A stretch of DNA of 64,000 nucleotides from Ctena decussata (Eukaryota; Mollusca; Bivalvia; Lucinida; Lucinidae), in NCBI GenBank assembly GCA_963989385.1, contig OZ022502.1, forward strand, positions 4,804,501 to 4,868,500, given 5' to 3'. The stretch's first letter is position 1. The number at the start of each line of letters is the position of its first letter. Position numbers and translations under genes: made by a program. The notes beneath the pieces are model-generated. The model saw only the letters and a program-made list of their open reading frames with translations. It made no database searches and had not been told where the DNA came from. Positions 10,143 to 21,162 of the stretch are shown here, piece by piece.

Positions 10143-10975
10143 AACCAATACTTCTATATGGAGCAGAAGTGTGGGGTTACGGCAACTGCGACACCATAGA
10201 ACGAGTCCATCTTAAATTCCTGAAATACGTTTTTAACTTAAAGAAGTCGACCCCGGGATATATGATTTATGGAGAGTTAGGCATTATACCAATTACGATC
10301 GACATAAATTATCGATTTATAACATTTTGGTGTAAACTTGTTGATAATTTACTTAATGACAATCTGGGACAACAAAAATTGTCGTCTCTTACATATACCC
10401 TATTGTATCACAAGTACATTAAAAATGAAGTCAAATCGGATTGGCTTAGCAATGTTAAGCTACAACTTTGTTCGCTGGGATTTTCTGGCGTATGGGATAG
10501 TCAGAATTTCAATAACATAAAATGGCTAACCACAGCATTAAAAAACAAAATGCAAGATCAGTATATCCAGAAATGGCTTTCATTAACAAACACATCATCC
10601 GGCTGTAACAATTATCGTTTGTTTAAAACAGAATTCAAAAAAAGCGATTATTTCAATATACTTACGAAAAACATGTCTAGACAGTTTCTTGCGTTTCGCA
10701 CAAGAAATCATAGGTTTCCTGTAGAAAAAGGTAGATGGCTTGGTATCCCACTTAGTGAGCGAAAATGTTTGTTATGCTCCGAAGATATTGGAGACGAATT
10801 CCATTATGTAATGAATTGCAAGCACTTTCTTCATCTCAGGAGACAATATATTAAACCATACTATTATAAGCACCCAAATGTACTAAAATATAATGAGTTG
10901 ATGAATTTAAAGCAAGCAAATCAATTAAAGAATCTCTGTTCATTTATTGCCATTTTGTTGAAAGAAATCAAGTAG
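10143..10975 (+). pseudogene. LINE reverse transcriptase, 3' half
   Basis: The frame continues the LINE after the insertion with ILLYGAEVWGYG, the thumb/post-RT signature, followed by a long C-terminal domain. Near the end CLLCSEDIGDEFHYVMNC gives a C-x2-C...H-x4-C knuckle typical of many non-LTR element C-termini. The frame ends in TAG at 10975. It is open for about 275 codons, so this copy decayed little before or after the insertion. The residues before PILLYG in the open frame belong to the inserted element and are not LINE. Confidence 0.85.
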
Positions 10976-11180
10976 CTACATGTACCTACCAATATATGAA
11001 TTAAGTATATATTCTCCAGTATGTTAATATATCTTGAAGACGTCTTTGAATTATTACCAATATGTATCGAAAGACACTAATAAGTAATAAATGTACGTTC
11101 GAAATACTGCGACCAAATAATAATAACAATAATAATAAATCAATAAATAATGATACGAAAGCATGTTATTTATTTCGGCA
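10976..11180 (+). repeat. probable LINE 3' UTR and AT-rich tail
   Basis: Follows the LINE stop codon and runs into AATAATAATAACAATAAT-type simple sequence, a usual end for non-LTR elements. The target duplication was not identified. Confidence 0.5.
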
Positions 11181-11245
11181 AATCTCCTATATATACTAAA
11201 ATAAAAATAAATAAATAAAAAAATCGGTTATTAAATTATACTACT

Positions 11246-12380
11246 GATCCCGATAAGACTGCTCATGACGAGCGGTCAAATCGGGGCCTGCCGGGTTCGC
11301 CAAAATGACTGCCTTACTGCTTTTTTTTTTCTTTTTTGTTTTGTTCAAGTGTATCATGCTGCTGTATTGTACATTATAAACCCTCGTTAATCAATAACTT
11401 GGACTGTTCGGACTGACCAAGTATGAGCAGTCTTGGCGGGATCTGCAATGCACGGACGTCGACCGCGCCATGCAGCGGTCCTTGGTGAACTCAGACGCTT
11501 ATCCCTTATCAACACTATGGACCCTGTCTAGACTGCCCAAGAGGAGCAGTCTGGTCAGGATCTGCAGTGTTTGCTAACGAACTGAGTCAGGATCCTTGTT
11601 GCTGTCTGGGACTTGGTCAGCTGATGCTAATGGATGGACAAGCAGTGCACATCCTGGTCGTACTGCTCTCGCGGAGCAGTGCAATCAGGATTTGCAGTGT
11701 TTGTCAACCGCCTTGAGGCTGCACTAAATTTCTCTGCCGTATTTGTCCTAAGTATGGGGATTCTAACAACAGAACTAATCCTGCAGATCCTGGTCAGGCT
11801 GCTCCTGCTGTGCAGTTTGACCAGGGTCTGCAAGATCTGTCAGCAAACACACTTTATTTTGTTAATTATTATTATATGGCTATGTGATTGTCTTGGTTCC
11901 TTGGACGGTTTATACGATTGATATTGTATGCCTGCACACCTATCAGCCTGTTCCACCGGACAGTCTGATCATGTTATGCAGTGCTTGCCAACGGTCGCAC
12001 TGTGCTTGATACATGTATATATTTTTCCTTGAATATTTGGACGCTGATTATTGAGCCACCATTGCAGATCTTGGCCAGACTACTCTATGAATGGGTCTGA
12101 TCAGGATCTGCAATGTCTGCGCGTTGACTTCGTCACGTTGTAGCATAGTTTAACGTATTTTAATGTGTCGTATAATAAATGAAGGCTAATATCTAGGTTT
12201 GCATTGCAGATCCTGATCGGACAGCACTACTCGAACTGTCTGATCGGGATCTGCAACGAATGTACTGTGCCAGCTATTACGGTGTAGCTGTCCTAGTTAC
12301 TCGGACAACAATAATCGGGCAAACACTGCGGGCCCTGATCCGCCGGTCTATGCGGACCAGTCGGGTCGGGACCTGCAGTG
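11246..12380. repeat. array of about nine related imperfect hairpins
   Basis: Each hairpin has arms close to TGCAGATCCTGATCAGACTG and its complement around a 5-12-base loop. Approximate spans are 11246-11287, 11398-11449, 11518-11568, 11646-11699, 11781-11833, 11950-11985 (partial), 12061-12114, 12204-12256 and 12324-12380. The spacing is roughly 90-170 bp and the DNA between them is not alike. Isolated arms of the same type occur near 17645 and 21957. No coding content. Confidence 0.7.
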
Positions 12381-12574
12381 GATGCCGACAAAATCTTTAC
12401 TCTACTGGTTAATGGCCACACTGTCCGAGTACTTAGGATAGCTACGGGTATAAAGTGACTTATTAACTTACATTTCAGCTACTCTGATAGTTTTTGTCTT
12501 AAATCCAAACAATATTTTTTTAGTATTATCATCACTTTCACTGTCACGAGGCCTCATTCATGGTTTTGCCTCAA

Positions 12575-13185
12575 CAGTCTGGGGACTTATGGATTTCCAT
12601 AACGCATATTTGTGATGGTTACATGTAACCATGCATTTTAAATGAACTGACATGACGGCTGACCATAACATAATTACTGAAATTTTTACCACAAGATGTC
12701 ACTTCATGTCCGAAGGATGAAACGTGATGGAAAGCCATAACGTTGGTTTCTTCTGGTGTTATGGCTGACCATAACAAAGGCTAAAAAACCCAAGTACTTT
12801 TCTGTCGCGTAACTGATGCAAAACCTTGAGTAACTCGTACGGTTGGCATCCGTTACAAAAAAGCAAACATTGTAGACAATTTTGATCGTAACACTTTGTA
12901 AAAAAATGAAAGTAAATATCTATTTTTCTTGGAAATAAAACAAGTCAAATGCACAGCAATATTTGCCTAATTTTGACCATAATTCTTCAGACATAACCAA
13001 AATAAAACTGTTAATACTGAGAATAGTTAAGGGCTGGACCAAATATTAATTTTAAATGTAGACAGGTCAGACTGAACACTGCCAGTAGGTTAATTTGCCA
13101 TTTTAGTGAGTTGGACTGAAAAATGTAAGAATTATGGCTGACCATCACAAATATGCGTGACGGAAATCCATAAGTCCCCAGACTG
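12575..13185. mobile_element. 611-bp DNA element with CAGTCTGGGGAC termini and CTCAA duplication
   Basis: The ~45-bp termini begin CAGTCTGGGGACTTATGGAT on both sides in inverted orientation. CTCAA lies just outside both ends (12570-12574 and 13186-13190), a clean 5-bp target duplication. The word TTATGGCTGACCAT recurs inside. No transposase is present and the superfamily is not assigned. Confidence 0.8.
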
Positions 13186-13489
13186 CTCAATAAAACCGCA
13201 ACGTGTCAAGACACGACTCGCACGGACTAGGCAATGTTAAACCAGTTTCTTACATAACAACTGAACCTTGAATGCAGTCTCGTGCAGGTAAGCCATGCGT
13301 AAATATATAGGCAGCCAATACTGTTCTAAGTATGTTTTCAAGGGGTAATGAAATTTTGCTTGAGTCCTCCTAAGTGAACTTATTACTAATTCTGTCATTA
13401 CTATTTATAGTACCTGTGTATCATGCTGTGTCATTATAGCTTGCACTTATATCTTACAGATATAATATGTAATATGTAGGTTCATAAGG

Positions 13490-13797
13490 TGTTTTGACAC
13501 ATCATTGTAGCAGTAAGTGTTCTCCCATCTGCTTGTGTGCATGTATGTGTGTGTGTGTCTGTGTAAGTGTATGTGCTCTTCTCTCTCATACTCAATAGTT
13601 AAATAAGCTTAATCAAAATATTCAATACTGAATGCCAATCGCATATAGATAATTTTGATCTCTTGTGGCGCCTTGAAATTTATGTGTTTGATATACCACC
13701 ATGTTGTTGTATTATGTATGTTTCGTTTTCTGCTCCTCATGTTGTTTACTTATGTAAGCCTGAGTGTAAAATAAAGAATTGAATTGAATAGAATTGG
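13490..13797 (+). repeat. probable LINE 3' end with (GAATT)n tail
   Basis: Ends AATAAAGAATTGAATTGAAT, a poly-A-signal-like word followed by pentamer repeats, as in many mollusc non-LTR elements. A (TG)n run lies at 13541-13562. The body has no coding part left. Confidence 0.5.
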
Positions 13798-14344
13798 TTG
13801 TTGTTAGATGTAATGGTGTACTTGTTATGTTTGAATATTTGTCTGTGCCCTTTTCAAATTTTCCCTTATTTTAGGTAGAGCAGGATATTTCGCGATACAA
13901 AGAATGTGCAGTACAACGCATATCATTAGTTCCCATCAGCTGATCTGCAAATTTATGAAGTTCATTTCCAATAATTTTGGACGGATAAGAGGTAAGGTCA
14001 TCTGTGGCCTTGCGAAAGACTTGAGCTCGTAGTTTTTGTCTTCCAATTTTTTGTTCGTCCCTTCGCGAGATTGACCCATGTTAATGGGTACTTGGGGACT
14101 AGGGTTGTCATAGCGCCATCAGTTCTTAGGCGACCTTTATATTTTTCGTTTGTGCACCGTCAGGAAATATCCTCGCAGTTTAGAACAGCCTCGAATCGCA
14201 ATACATGTCCTTCACATTACAAGCCTTTCTTCCCTCTGTTTGAGTCAGAAATTTTAAAATCCATAGTTAAAAAAATTGCTCTATAAAATACTTCGCCGTC
14301 CAGGGATGTTAGCATCAAGTCACAAAAGTAGTAATTTTTCTTGC
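13798..14344. other. unassigned sequence
   Basis: One open frame at 14071-14286 lacks protein-like character that I recognise. No other feature seen. Confidence 0.35.
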
Positions 14345-14348
14345 TTAA

Positions 14349-14892
14349 AGGTAGGTACCTGTACTTTGGAATGCATCATAATTTTGATGATCTTTCATCC
14401 AAGTTGTTGGAAAGCACTTATAAAAGGGAATGAATAAGTTTCACTAAAAAGTGTAAATCAAAAAAAATATTAGAAAAGTTGTTTTGCAAGGGATTTCCTA
14501 ACTCTGCTTCGCACACCAGTTAGCGCTATTTTTAGTTCGCGCCAAAAATAGATAACGCAGCTGAGGTCATGCTGCATTGCATTTTGGGATAGCCGGTTTT
14601 AACCCATCAACCATGCCAGGACCTCTAGGAGAGCTCATGACAAGGGAAAATTGACCTTTGGATAATGGCATCAGAAATCGCGCACTTATAGACATAATAA
14701 ACATAGTTATTTTTAGAACTGGAACTCCAACGAAAGAAAATAAACCAAAAGCGAAAACGACTATTTTATTCAACATCTGACGAGTTTCTCAGTAGCAACA
14801 AATTCAGAAAAATTAAAGAATTCAATACTGCTCAGAAAAAGACGAAATAATTTTGTGGACATAATTGCTATCGCTAGTACAGGAACCTACCT
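14349..14892 (-). mobile_element. TTAA-flanked non-autonomous element (copy 1)
   Basis: Inverted termini AGGTAGGTACCTGTACT and AGGTAGGTTCCTGTACT are flanked by TTAA at 14345-14348 and 14893-14896. TTAA duplication is typical of piggyBac and Kolobok elements. A second copy in opposite orientation lies at 53970-54505, with interior blocks shared (for example GGTTTATTTTCTTTCGTTGG). It carries no transposase. Confidence 0.85.
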
Positions 14893-15510
14893 TTAAAATG
14901 GCGTTTAAAAAGGTGTGTCAATTTTTATTGTATTAGAGTCCTTAAATTTAAAACTAAACGACGAGCTCTACAAAAGCTCTTTTTTGTATTCATACGGCCC
15001 TTACTTGATTACAACTGCTCAGTCTGGGATAACTGCTCTACTGTAAATAAAAAAAGCTGTTAGAATCCGGCACGAATTATAACGAGGGCGACGAAGTTGT
15101 GTAACATTGAAAAACTTTATTCTGGGTTAAGGTGGGAGTCTTTGCAGGAAATAAGGAACAAGCAGAAACTGATTAGTTTTTATAAAATGGTACATAATGA
15201 CGCACTGACATATCTAAATGATCTGATTTCCCCTATAGTGGAAAATGCAAACCGTTATAATTTAAGAAACTCCAATGATATATGTACACTGCGTTGTAGG
15301 ACAAATCTCTGTTATAACTCATTTTTGCCATCGACAATCCGAGCATGGAATACTTTGCCTACTGGTATTAAACAAGCTACTTCTGTTGCTTCGTTTAAAC
15401 ATTGTTTAAACAGAAACATATTGTAACCGCCAAAGTACTTTAATAGTGGCAGCCGTAATGGCAAAAAACTACATGCACGACTTCGTTTAGGATGTAGCTC
15501 TTTAAATTCT

Positions 15511-15750
15511 GGGCCCAGTTGTTCAAAGCATCGTTAGCCTAACAAGCTCGTTAAGAGGTCAACTCGTTAAGTGTTTTATGAATTCATTACCAAATACACC
15601 CATATTTTTTGTTGAAAAAAGTGAGAAGCTTTTGCATAAAAAGCTTCTCACATTTGTCAACAAAAAATATTGGCGTATTTGAGATATTAATGTTTGAAAT
15701 TTTAACCAAACGTTAACTAACGACGTCGTTAGTTTTGAACAACCCGGCCC
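15511..15750. mobile_element. 240-bp MITE inserted in the LINE (GGGCC...TTGTTCAAA termini)
   Basis: Termini GGGCCCAGTTGTTCAAA and GGGCCGGGTTGTTCAAA are inverted; the centre holds a perfect inner hairpin with GTGAGAAGCTTTT arms. LINE coding resumes right after it. The target duplication is unclear. Confidence 0.75.
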
Positions 15751-15919
15751 AGATCTTTACTGGAAAAACATTAATATCCCCTCTTGTCCGTGTGGCGGTT
15801 TTGATAGTGCCTATCATTTCATTTATATCTGTCGAAATATACTCAGCTTAGAAATGCTTGTTTTGCAGATGAACTTCAGAGACTTAATATAAGCCAGCTT
15901 CTTTCTGGGGTAATAGATG

Positions 15920-16022
15920 TATATCTTGGACGGACACTCGGCGCCAGGTGTGTGCAACTATGGTTACGTACCACTGAGCCACTTGGGGGACGTCGTTACG
16001 AGAATTGAAACAGAACAGAACA
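15920..16022 (-). mobile_element. short tRNA-type SINE with 11-bp target duplication
   Basis: GGTAATAGATG occurs at 15909-15919 and 16023-16033, and the LINE frame (GVIDA) reads through when one copy and the insert are removed. On the minus strand the insert has CCAAGTGGCTCAGTGGTA, a good pol III A box. A related head lies near 30985. Confidence 0.75.
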
Positions 16023-16113
16023 GGTAATAGATGCCACTACGCAGAAAAACGAACTTATTTACTAATTTAAAAGTGCAAGATTTTATCATAAAATCCAAAC
16101 GGTTCATGTAATG

Positions 16114-17094
16114 GCGCGATTTTTATCAATAGTCTGAGATGCTGAGTTAGGACAGGCGATCGAGTTGTGCATTTTCAAGGTACATTTTGGTAGTATATAA
16201 TGTTAAAAATTACTCATCGAGATTATTCTGTAATTGTACAGTGTATAGAGGTTACTTCCATATTAGGTTGTACTTATGTTATATTGTTCATGTACAGTGT
16301 TTCAGCTTAAAGGACAAGGTTCATGAAGGGTCAAAATCGGCCCTATGTCAGAAATTGATGAAATTTTACTATATTATATTTATATGTTTCCTGCGATTGA
16401 AAATGGATTTTTTTAAGTCTCGTGTGTTATTTACACAATTGTGACGTCATTTAAATACCCTACCTCACGCGACGTAATTAATGATTTTATGACGTTAACG
16501 ACGTTATTCAACTTATAAGTTTGCTGTGTAGCGCTTTTCCGTTTGCTCTGTGTTGCCACTCTTTAACGAGGTCGATTAGATGTTGCTTTTTCTTCTGTGG
16601 GAGCTCGTATTAATATGTATATCTTTATAATTAACCTCAACCCCCCCTCCTCCCCCCCCCCGACACACACACACAAACACCCACCCTACCCCGCCACCCG
16701 CGTTTGTCCTGCGTGAAGGTTTTACACGTAATACTGACGGTTGAAGAGCTTGGAAAGCCTGTGGATTTCAATATTTGCTATATTATCATATTTGATAAGG
16801 CATTATTATTTCTGAGTCCGGTGTAAGGTTTTGTTTAGAATTTTGTCCGCAAATTAAAATTTTGTAACATGTACGTACGTTTTATTTTGCGGACAAAATG
16901 CGAAGCGCAAACTTATTCTGAGCAAAACTGCTGTTTGTCATTCATGACAATTTATTTGAAAATTTGTTTATATTTTTATCAGATTAGTTTTGTTTGCTTT
17001 GGAATTCTGATGTTCTGAGAAGAAATAATAATAATACTAATAATAAACAGATATTCTTTCCTATGTCGTTATCCGTCAAAATTCGGCACATACC
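16114..17094. other. unassigned sequence with C-rich tract and small inverted repeat
   Basis: A C-rich, CA-rich tract lies at 16640-16690 and a small inverted repeat (TTTTGTCCGCAAA) at 16843-16900. No gene seen. Confidence 0.4.
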
Positions 17095-17295
17095 TATAAA
17101 GTGCTTGTGGACGGACGATGGTGCCGGGTAGTTTTCAGTGAGAAGGAGTCCGACTAAGGTAAACAGTGGGGCAAGGCCTACTGTGCATCTAGTAGGTGCG
17201 GGTGGGGATTTTTTGGACATTCTATTCTCCCCTAGCATGTCTTTTCTTTCTCCATCTCTCTGGATGACGGCTCGATGTATACAATGTACCAACCG
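17095..17295 (+). mobile_element. SINE with CCTACTGTGC...AGTAGGTGCGGGTG body (diverged copy)
   Basis: Shares the central hairpin word and the pyrimidine-rich tract followed by CTCTCTGG with the intact copy at 36528-36771. The (CAAT)n tail is not kept. Confidence 0.5.
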
Positions 17296-17925
17296 ACAAC
17301 AGACGATTTGAAGAAGAAAGTGGAATGTCATCGGGAGCTTCGTTAAATAAATATTTGAAAACAGTCATCGCGAAATGGCAATAATGGAATTTGAATAAAA
17401 GCATATGCACACTTTTCATGATTGAACTTTTATAGGTCTTATATTTAGATATTTATTTGTCTGAAAGAAATGTACATTAACATAAAACCATTCTTTAATT
17501 GATGCACGATTCAAGCACAGCTCGACATGCAGCTAAACTATCCTTTCGTTCATGCATTCTGTGGCCAAATTGCGGGAAGCGGCAAGTGATAAAAATATTG
17601 GTACGGTATCGCATTCCACAAGTTTATGACATTGATCTTTGATGTGCAGACCCAGATCAGACTGCTCCTGGGTCTACTTTGTGCGCTATTCCATCTACAT
17701 CCATGAGATACATTACTACAATGAAAAAAAAATCTTCAATTTTAGGACAGTTACAGTAATAATTGTAGGTTTCCTCAGTGTTTTGATTTTAAAACTTTAC
17801 GGATTTACGGTCCCTGTCTAGATCACAAGTAAAACTAATGATAACAATAGACGTATTTGGTTTGCTTGCATCATCAAACTAGTGTATGGAAGCGGAAAAA
17901 AATTAGTCAGTGTAGCCTTGTCATA
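17296..17925. other. unassigned sequence
   Basis: Contains a single GCAGACCCAGATCAGACTGC arm near 17645 like those of the hairpin array. No gene seen. Confidence 0.35.
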
Positions 17926-18110
17926 TAGTTCGTAAATCGGAAATTGATAAACTCTTGCAATTCATAGCTGAAGTCGGGTTGGTGTGTTTGGTGAGAGGTG
18001 GGGGGGGGGGGGGGGGGGGGGGGGGGTAGTTCGTAAATCGGAAATTGATAAACTCTTGCAATTCATAGCTGAAGTCGGGGTCGGTGTGTTTGGTGAGAGA
18101 GAGGGGGGGG
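17926..18110 (+). repeat. near-identical tandem pair separated by a 27-base G run
   Basis: The ~75-bp unit TAGTTCGTAAATCGGAAATT to GGTGTGTTTGGTGAGAG occurs at 17926 and again at 18027, with G at 18000-18026 between. Very low divergence marks a recent duplication or an assembly artefact at the G run. Confidence 0.8.
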
Positions 18111-18149
18111 CGGGGTATGGAAGGATAGATGATTGCGATTTTAAATTCT

Positions 18150-18325
18150 TTTTAGCCGTATTTCAGTCATATCAGGACGCTGGGCGGGTGATAATGAACG
18201 GCTGTGTGCAATACAAACCCGTTTACGGCTCAGCTGGAAAGATTTCCGCATTCAGCGGACCTCGAATCTGTCATCGCTAAATCATCAGGCCAGGCGCTTA
18301 ACCTACTGGGCTACTTGTTGGGGGT
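18150..18325 (-). mobile_element. tRNA-derived SINE, family A (copy 1)
   Basis: On the minus strand: AGCCCAGTAGGTTAAGC (A-box-like), a degenerate B box near ATTCGAGGTCC, GGAAATCTTTCC, then the GTAAACGGG and CATTATCA body words shared with copies at 18788 and 27262. Confidence 0.65.
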
Positions 18326-18454
18326 GGGAGCTGTTTTTCGGGACGAGAGGCGTGTAAGGGGAGGGGGAGGCGGATCATCACTGTTTATGCGTGTATACAA
18401 AAAAACAACAACTTCTTTTCAGCTAATTAATGATATAACATTCTCTCTCTTTTT

Positions 18455-18679
18455 TTATTGATAACTTTTCATTTTGCGTCCACTGCTTTTACAAAGAACA
18501 GCGATGGACACAGTATTCACCTTTCCGTAGTTCCCTATCCCCCACCCCTTTTGACAGACGGTACTTAAATATACCTCCTGCAGCTTGTCATGAATCAGTC
18601 TGAAATTTTGCAGGCTTCTGGTCTGCAAATTCCCATGTGAGTTGGGCGTTATGGCTACATCTCTTTTGCAAACGGGCAT
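18455..18679 (-). CDS. doubtful open frame, possible gene fragment
   Basis: The 74-codon minus-strand frame includes LIHDKLQEVYLSTVCQKG and NYGKVNTVSIAVLCK, which read like protein, and AG/GT dinucleotides lie in and around it. I do not recognise the family and no clean exon borders were fixed. It may be a captured or decayed fragment, or chance. Confidence 0.2.
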   Translation of the reverse strand: MPVCKRDVAITPNSHGNLQTRSLQNFRLIHDKLQEVYLSTVCQKGWGIGNYGKVNTVSIAVLCKSSGRKMKSYQ

Positions 18680-18787
18680 CAGAAGACCAACCTAGCAGGT
18701 GCCCTATTTACGCCATTTCTTTTACCGATTTCCGATTTGCATTTATCATTCTGGAGCTCACATCACATACTTCTTTTCAATGCAAAA

Positions 18788-18955
18788 GGGAGCCCCGGTA
18801 GCTCAGTGCGTTAAGCTCTGACCTACTGATATAGCGGACCGGGTTCGAATCCCGCTTTAGGCGAGAATCTTTCCTGACGTAAACGGGGTTCCATTGCACA
18901 TAGCCTTTCATTATCAGAATCCCATCGTCTTGATACAATTGAAATACTGTTGAAA
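18788..18955 (+). mobile_element. tRNA-derived SINE, family A (copy 2)
   Basis: AGCCCCGGTAGCTCAGTGCG gives a good A box and GGGTTCGAATCCC a perfect B box, so the head is close to a real tRNA. The body after GAATCTTTCC matches the minus-strand copies. The non-tRNA body and the lack of a full cloverleaf rule out a tRNA gene. Confidence 0.75.
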
Positions 18956-19207
18956 AGGACGTAAACTCACAAGTCAGCCATCCATCTATCCATTTACATG
19001 CACCGTAAATATGCATATTATGGTTAGTGGAATAATGGTTGGAGATTTTTATCATTTTTCTCGCTTTGCAAATTCAATTGCTTTCTCACCTGCAACATTG
19101 CTTCTTTTACTATATTCAGTGGACGCCCTTACACCCTACTCATACTTCTGATGCTATATTTGGGTCAGTAAAACAGAGCCACAAATCCTTCTAGCTTATT
19201 TCAGACA

Positions 19208-19318
19208 TGGGTGCCAAGCTGTCTAGTATGTTCTCCCATCTTCCCGCTCGTCCGGAGGATTTGGATGTGAAAGCCGTTTTCCCCGTAGATCAATGTTTCT
19301 CGCCGAATTCGCTGACTT
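19208..19318 (+). CDS. doubtful small frame starting MGAKLSS
   Basis: CTTATTTCAG is followed two bases later by ATG GGT, encoding MGAKLSSMFSHLPARPED and a stop 36 codons on. MGxxxS is an N-myristoylation-type start. No convincing donor or family match was found, so this is only a pointer. Confidence 0.2.
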
Positions 19319-19454
19319 GAGTTTGGGCGGAGCAAAGCTAGAATACGGTATTAATACTAATAAACACCCCTGTTCTAATAAACGCCCCCTTCAATAATGT
19401 TAGAGTATCTTGCATGAAAACCTTGTTTGCTTCTCTGGATTAGGTAGAACTTTG

Positions 19455-19540
19455 ATATGGGGTCCACTCTTGAAGGAAAGAATTGCTCCTAGAAGAGCAA
19501 ATTCTTTCCTTTAAGAGTTGAACCCCACCCATACAGAGAA
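19455..19540. repeat. short palindrome, GAAAGAATTTGCTC family (copy 2)
   Basis: GGAAAGAATTGCTCC and its near-complement flank a short loop, and outer arms GGGGTCCACTCTTGAAG extend the stem. Same family as 3069-3140. Confidence 0.65.
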
Positions 19541-20076
19541 GGGAGCCAAAAATTTAGAGAATACTCTGTAAGAGAATACTCTTTAACCAAACTACTGTTT
19601 ATTAGAGGTATTTTGCTGATTTATTACGATTTCGTCCCTCCTCCCCTTCCTCACTTTCGTAAATTGCAACGGCCTCGGGGACGTTAATATGATTTATACG
19701 GTATATACCTATTTACCGGCAAATTAACCTTGAATAATCAGCTGTCTCTCACGGCAAGGTACTCTCTGCCAATGACGTCACCCAACGCTACATTGTGACG
19801 TAAAAACCGTGACGTTACAACTTGGCGCGTCTTTCTCAGTTATTTGTCATTGTCGCGTAACTTTCGGAAGGGGTGGTTTCTCTCTGCTGAAAACAGCAAT
19901 TTCATCGGCTTTTGGAATGAAATATCGTATTCATTTCTTTTCTGCTGATCACGTTTTATATTGTCTTGATGAAATCAGTTCCTGTCTGATTATATTCACC
20001 CCAAAACCAAACGAACTTCGACAGCGTTAGTAGAAAAGAACGTAGAGGCACATTTACATTTTGTTTTAATAAGACC
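19541..20076. other. unassigned sequence
   Basis: No gene, exon or shared repeat recognised. Confidence 0.35.
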
Positions 20077-20177
20077 ATGAAGTCCCAACTTCGACACCTT
20101 CAAATTTTTACGAGATATTCTTCATTCATTTAAGGGTCATCCTGCCAAATATTAAGGTGTCGCATGAGGGACTTCAT
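20077..20177. mobile_element. 101-bp MITE with ATGAAGTCCC termini
   Basis: ATGAAGTCCC...CGACACCTT on the left and its complement on the right, an inverted repeat with a ~40-bp centre. Confidence 0.6.
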
Positions 20178-20513
20178 ATTTTTCAACTGACTTTTACATG
20201 TGCAAATATGAAAAAATGACAAATTTCAGGCGTTAGGGGGTCCGATTGGATAGAGCTCTATCACACCCAAGGCAATTCTGGTAAATGTTTCATGGGTAAT
20301 TGTGGAGACAAACTATTGTATAATATAAAAACGTACAAAACGAAACAAATTTCACATATTGCTAAAATGGGAATTTACAGGGCCAAAATGTATGATTCGT
20401 GAATTCAGCCCTTTGAACATGATCCTTTTATAGCCATGTCTGACTTCTCGATGACTTTGACTGATATTAGTATTATTACTATCATTTCTTTTATACGTTT
20501 CAATGAATTATAG

Positions 20514-20590
20514 AGATTTCTCAGTGAAATCGAAACTGATTATCTCACTGTTTCAAACGGTGAAATTATCACTTTCGATTTCACTGTTTC
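20514..20590. repeat. palindrome with CAGTGAAATCG arms
   Basis: CAGTGAAATCGAAA and CTTTCGATTTCACTG are inverted around a TTTCAAACGG centre. Confidence 0.6.
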
Positions 20591-20984
20591 AGAAATAGGA
20601 TTTTTGTGAAACAGCCTCAACTTTTTTTGTTGATTAATTGATTAAATCTTATCGGGCTTGACAAAATATTACGTCACGCATGTTTGCACGTCATTACAAT
20701 GTTAATGACGTCACTCAAAGCCCCAACGTTACATTGTTACTGCACGCGAGGTCAGGCCGCCTAAGTTTCCTGTAGGCATTGTTCCTTGGCAATTTTTTTG
20801 AGATATGTTTATCAAACTGATATTTGAAGCTATTTTTCAGTTTCAAACTATGTTTACAACCAATATCATACCAAATAAACACGCTGGAAGCAGCAAATTT
20901 GACGCAAAACGGCTAGAAAAAAAAGTTGCGTTTCTGTCGTGATGGCTTACGCTCTTGAATAAACAGAATTATTGCGATTTTCAA

Positions 20985-21162
20985 GCATAAAAGAAATAGA
21001 AAATTTGACTTTTTCAGTGTAAGATGAATTTTTAATTCACTCATGAACACCAAAAGTGGTATTTTCACTCGTGGCTTCGCCACTCGTGAAAATACTGATT
21101 TTGGTGTTCGTTCGGTGAAAGAAAAATCGATATTACACTGAAAAAGCCAAATATCCTCTATG
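20985..21162. mobile_element. palindromic MITE with CTTTTTCAGTGTAA termini
   Basis: TTTGACTTTTTCAGTGTAA on the left and the complement of TTTGGCTTTTTCAGTGTAA on the right. The centre is a near-perfect hairpin around GTGGCTTCGCCAC. Confidence 0.75.

Larger units (their letters stand above)
14925..16113 (+). pseudogene. 3' end of a second LINE lineage, broken by a MITE and a SINE
   Basis: Several frames in sequence show the C-terminus of a Jockey/CR1-like polyprotein: FIRPLLDYNCSVWDNC near 14990, LRWESLQEIRNKQKLISFYK and WNTLPTGIKQATSVASFK in the open frame 15097-15426, LHARLRLGCSSLN before 15510, then CPCGGFDSAYHF, RNACFADELQRLNISQLLSG and finally KVQDFIIKSKRFM with a stop near 16113. The matches are split by a MITE (15511-15750) and a SINE (15920-16022) and by frameshifts. 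It is 5' truncated near 14925. Confidence 0.8.

Noticed and set aside
11246..12380. CRISPR-like array
   Set aside because: Repeats are imperfect inverted hairpins of varied sequence in a eukaryotic context, with no cas genes and irregular spacing.
18788..18862. Possible tRNA gene (good A and B boxes)
   Set aside because: The cloverleaf is incomplete and the sequence runs into a body shared with two other SINE copies.
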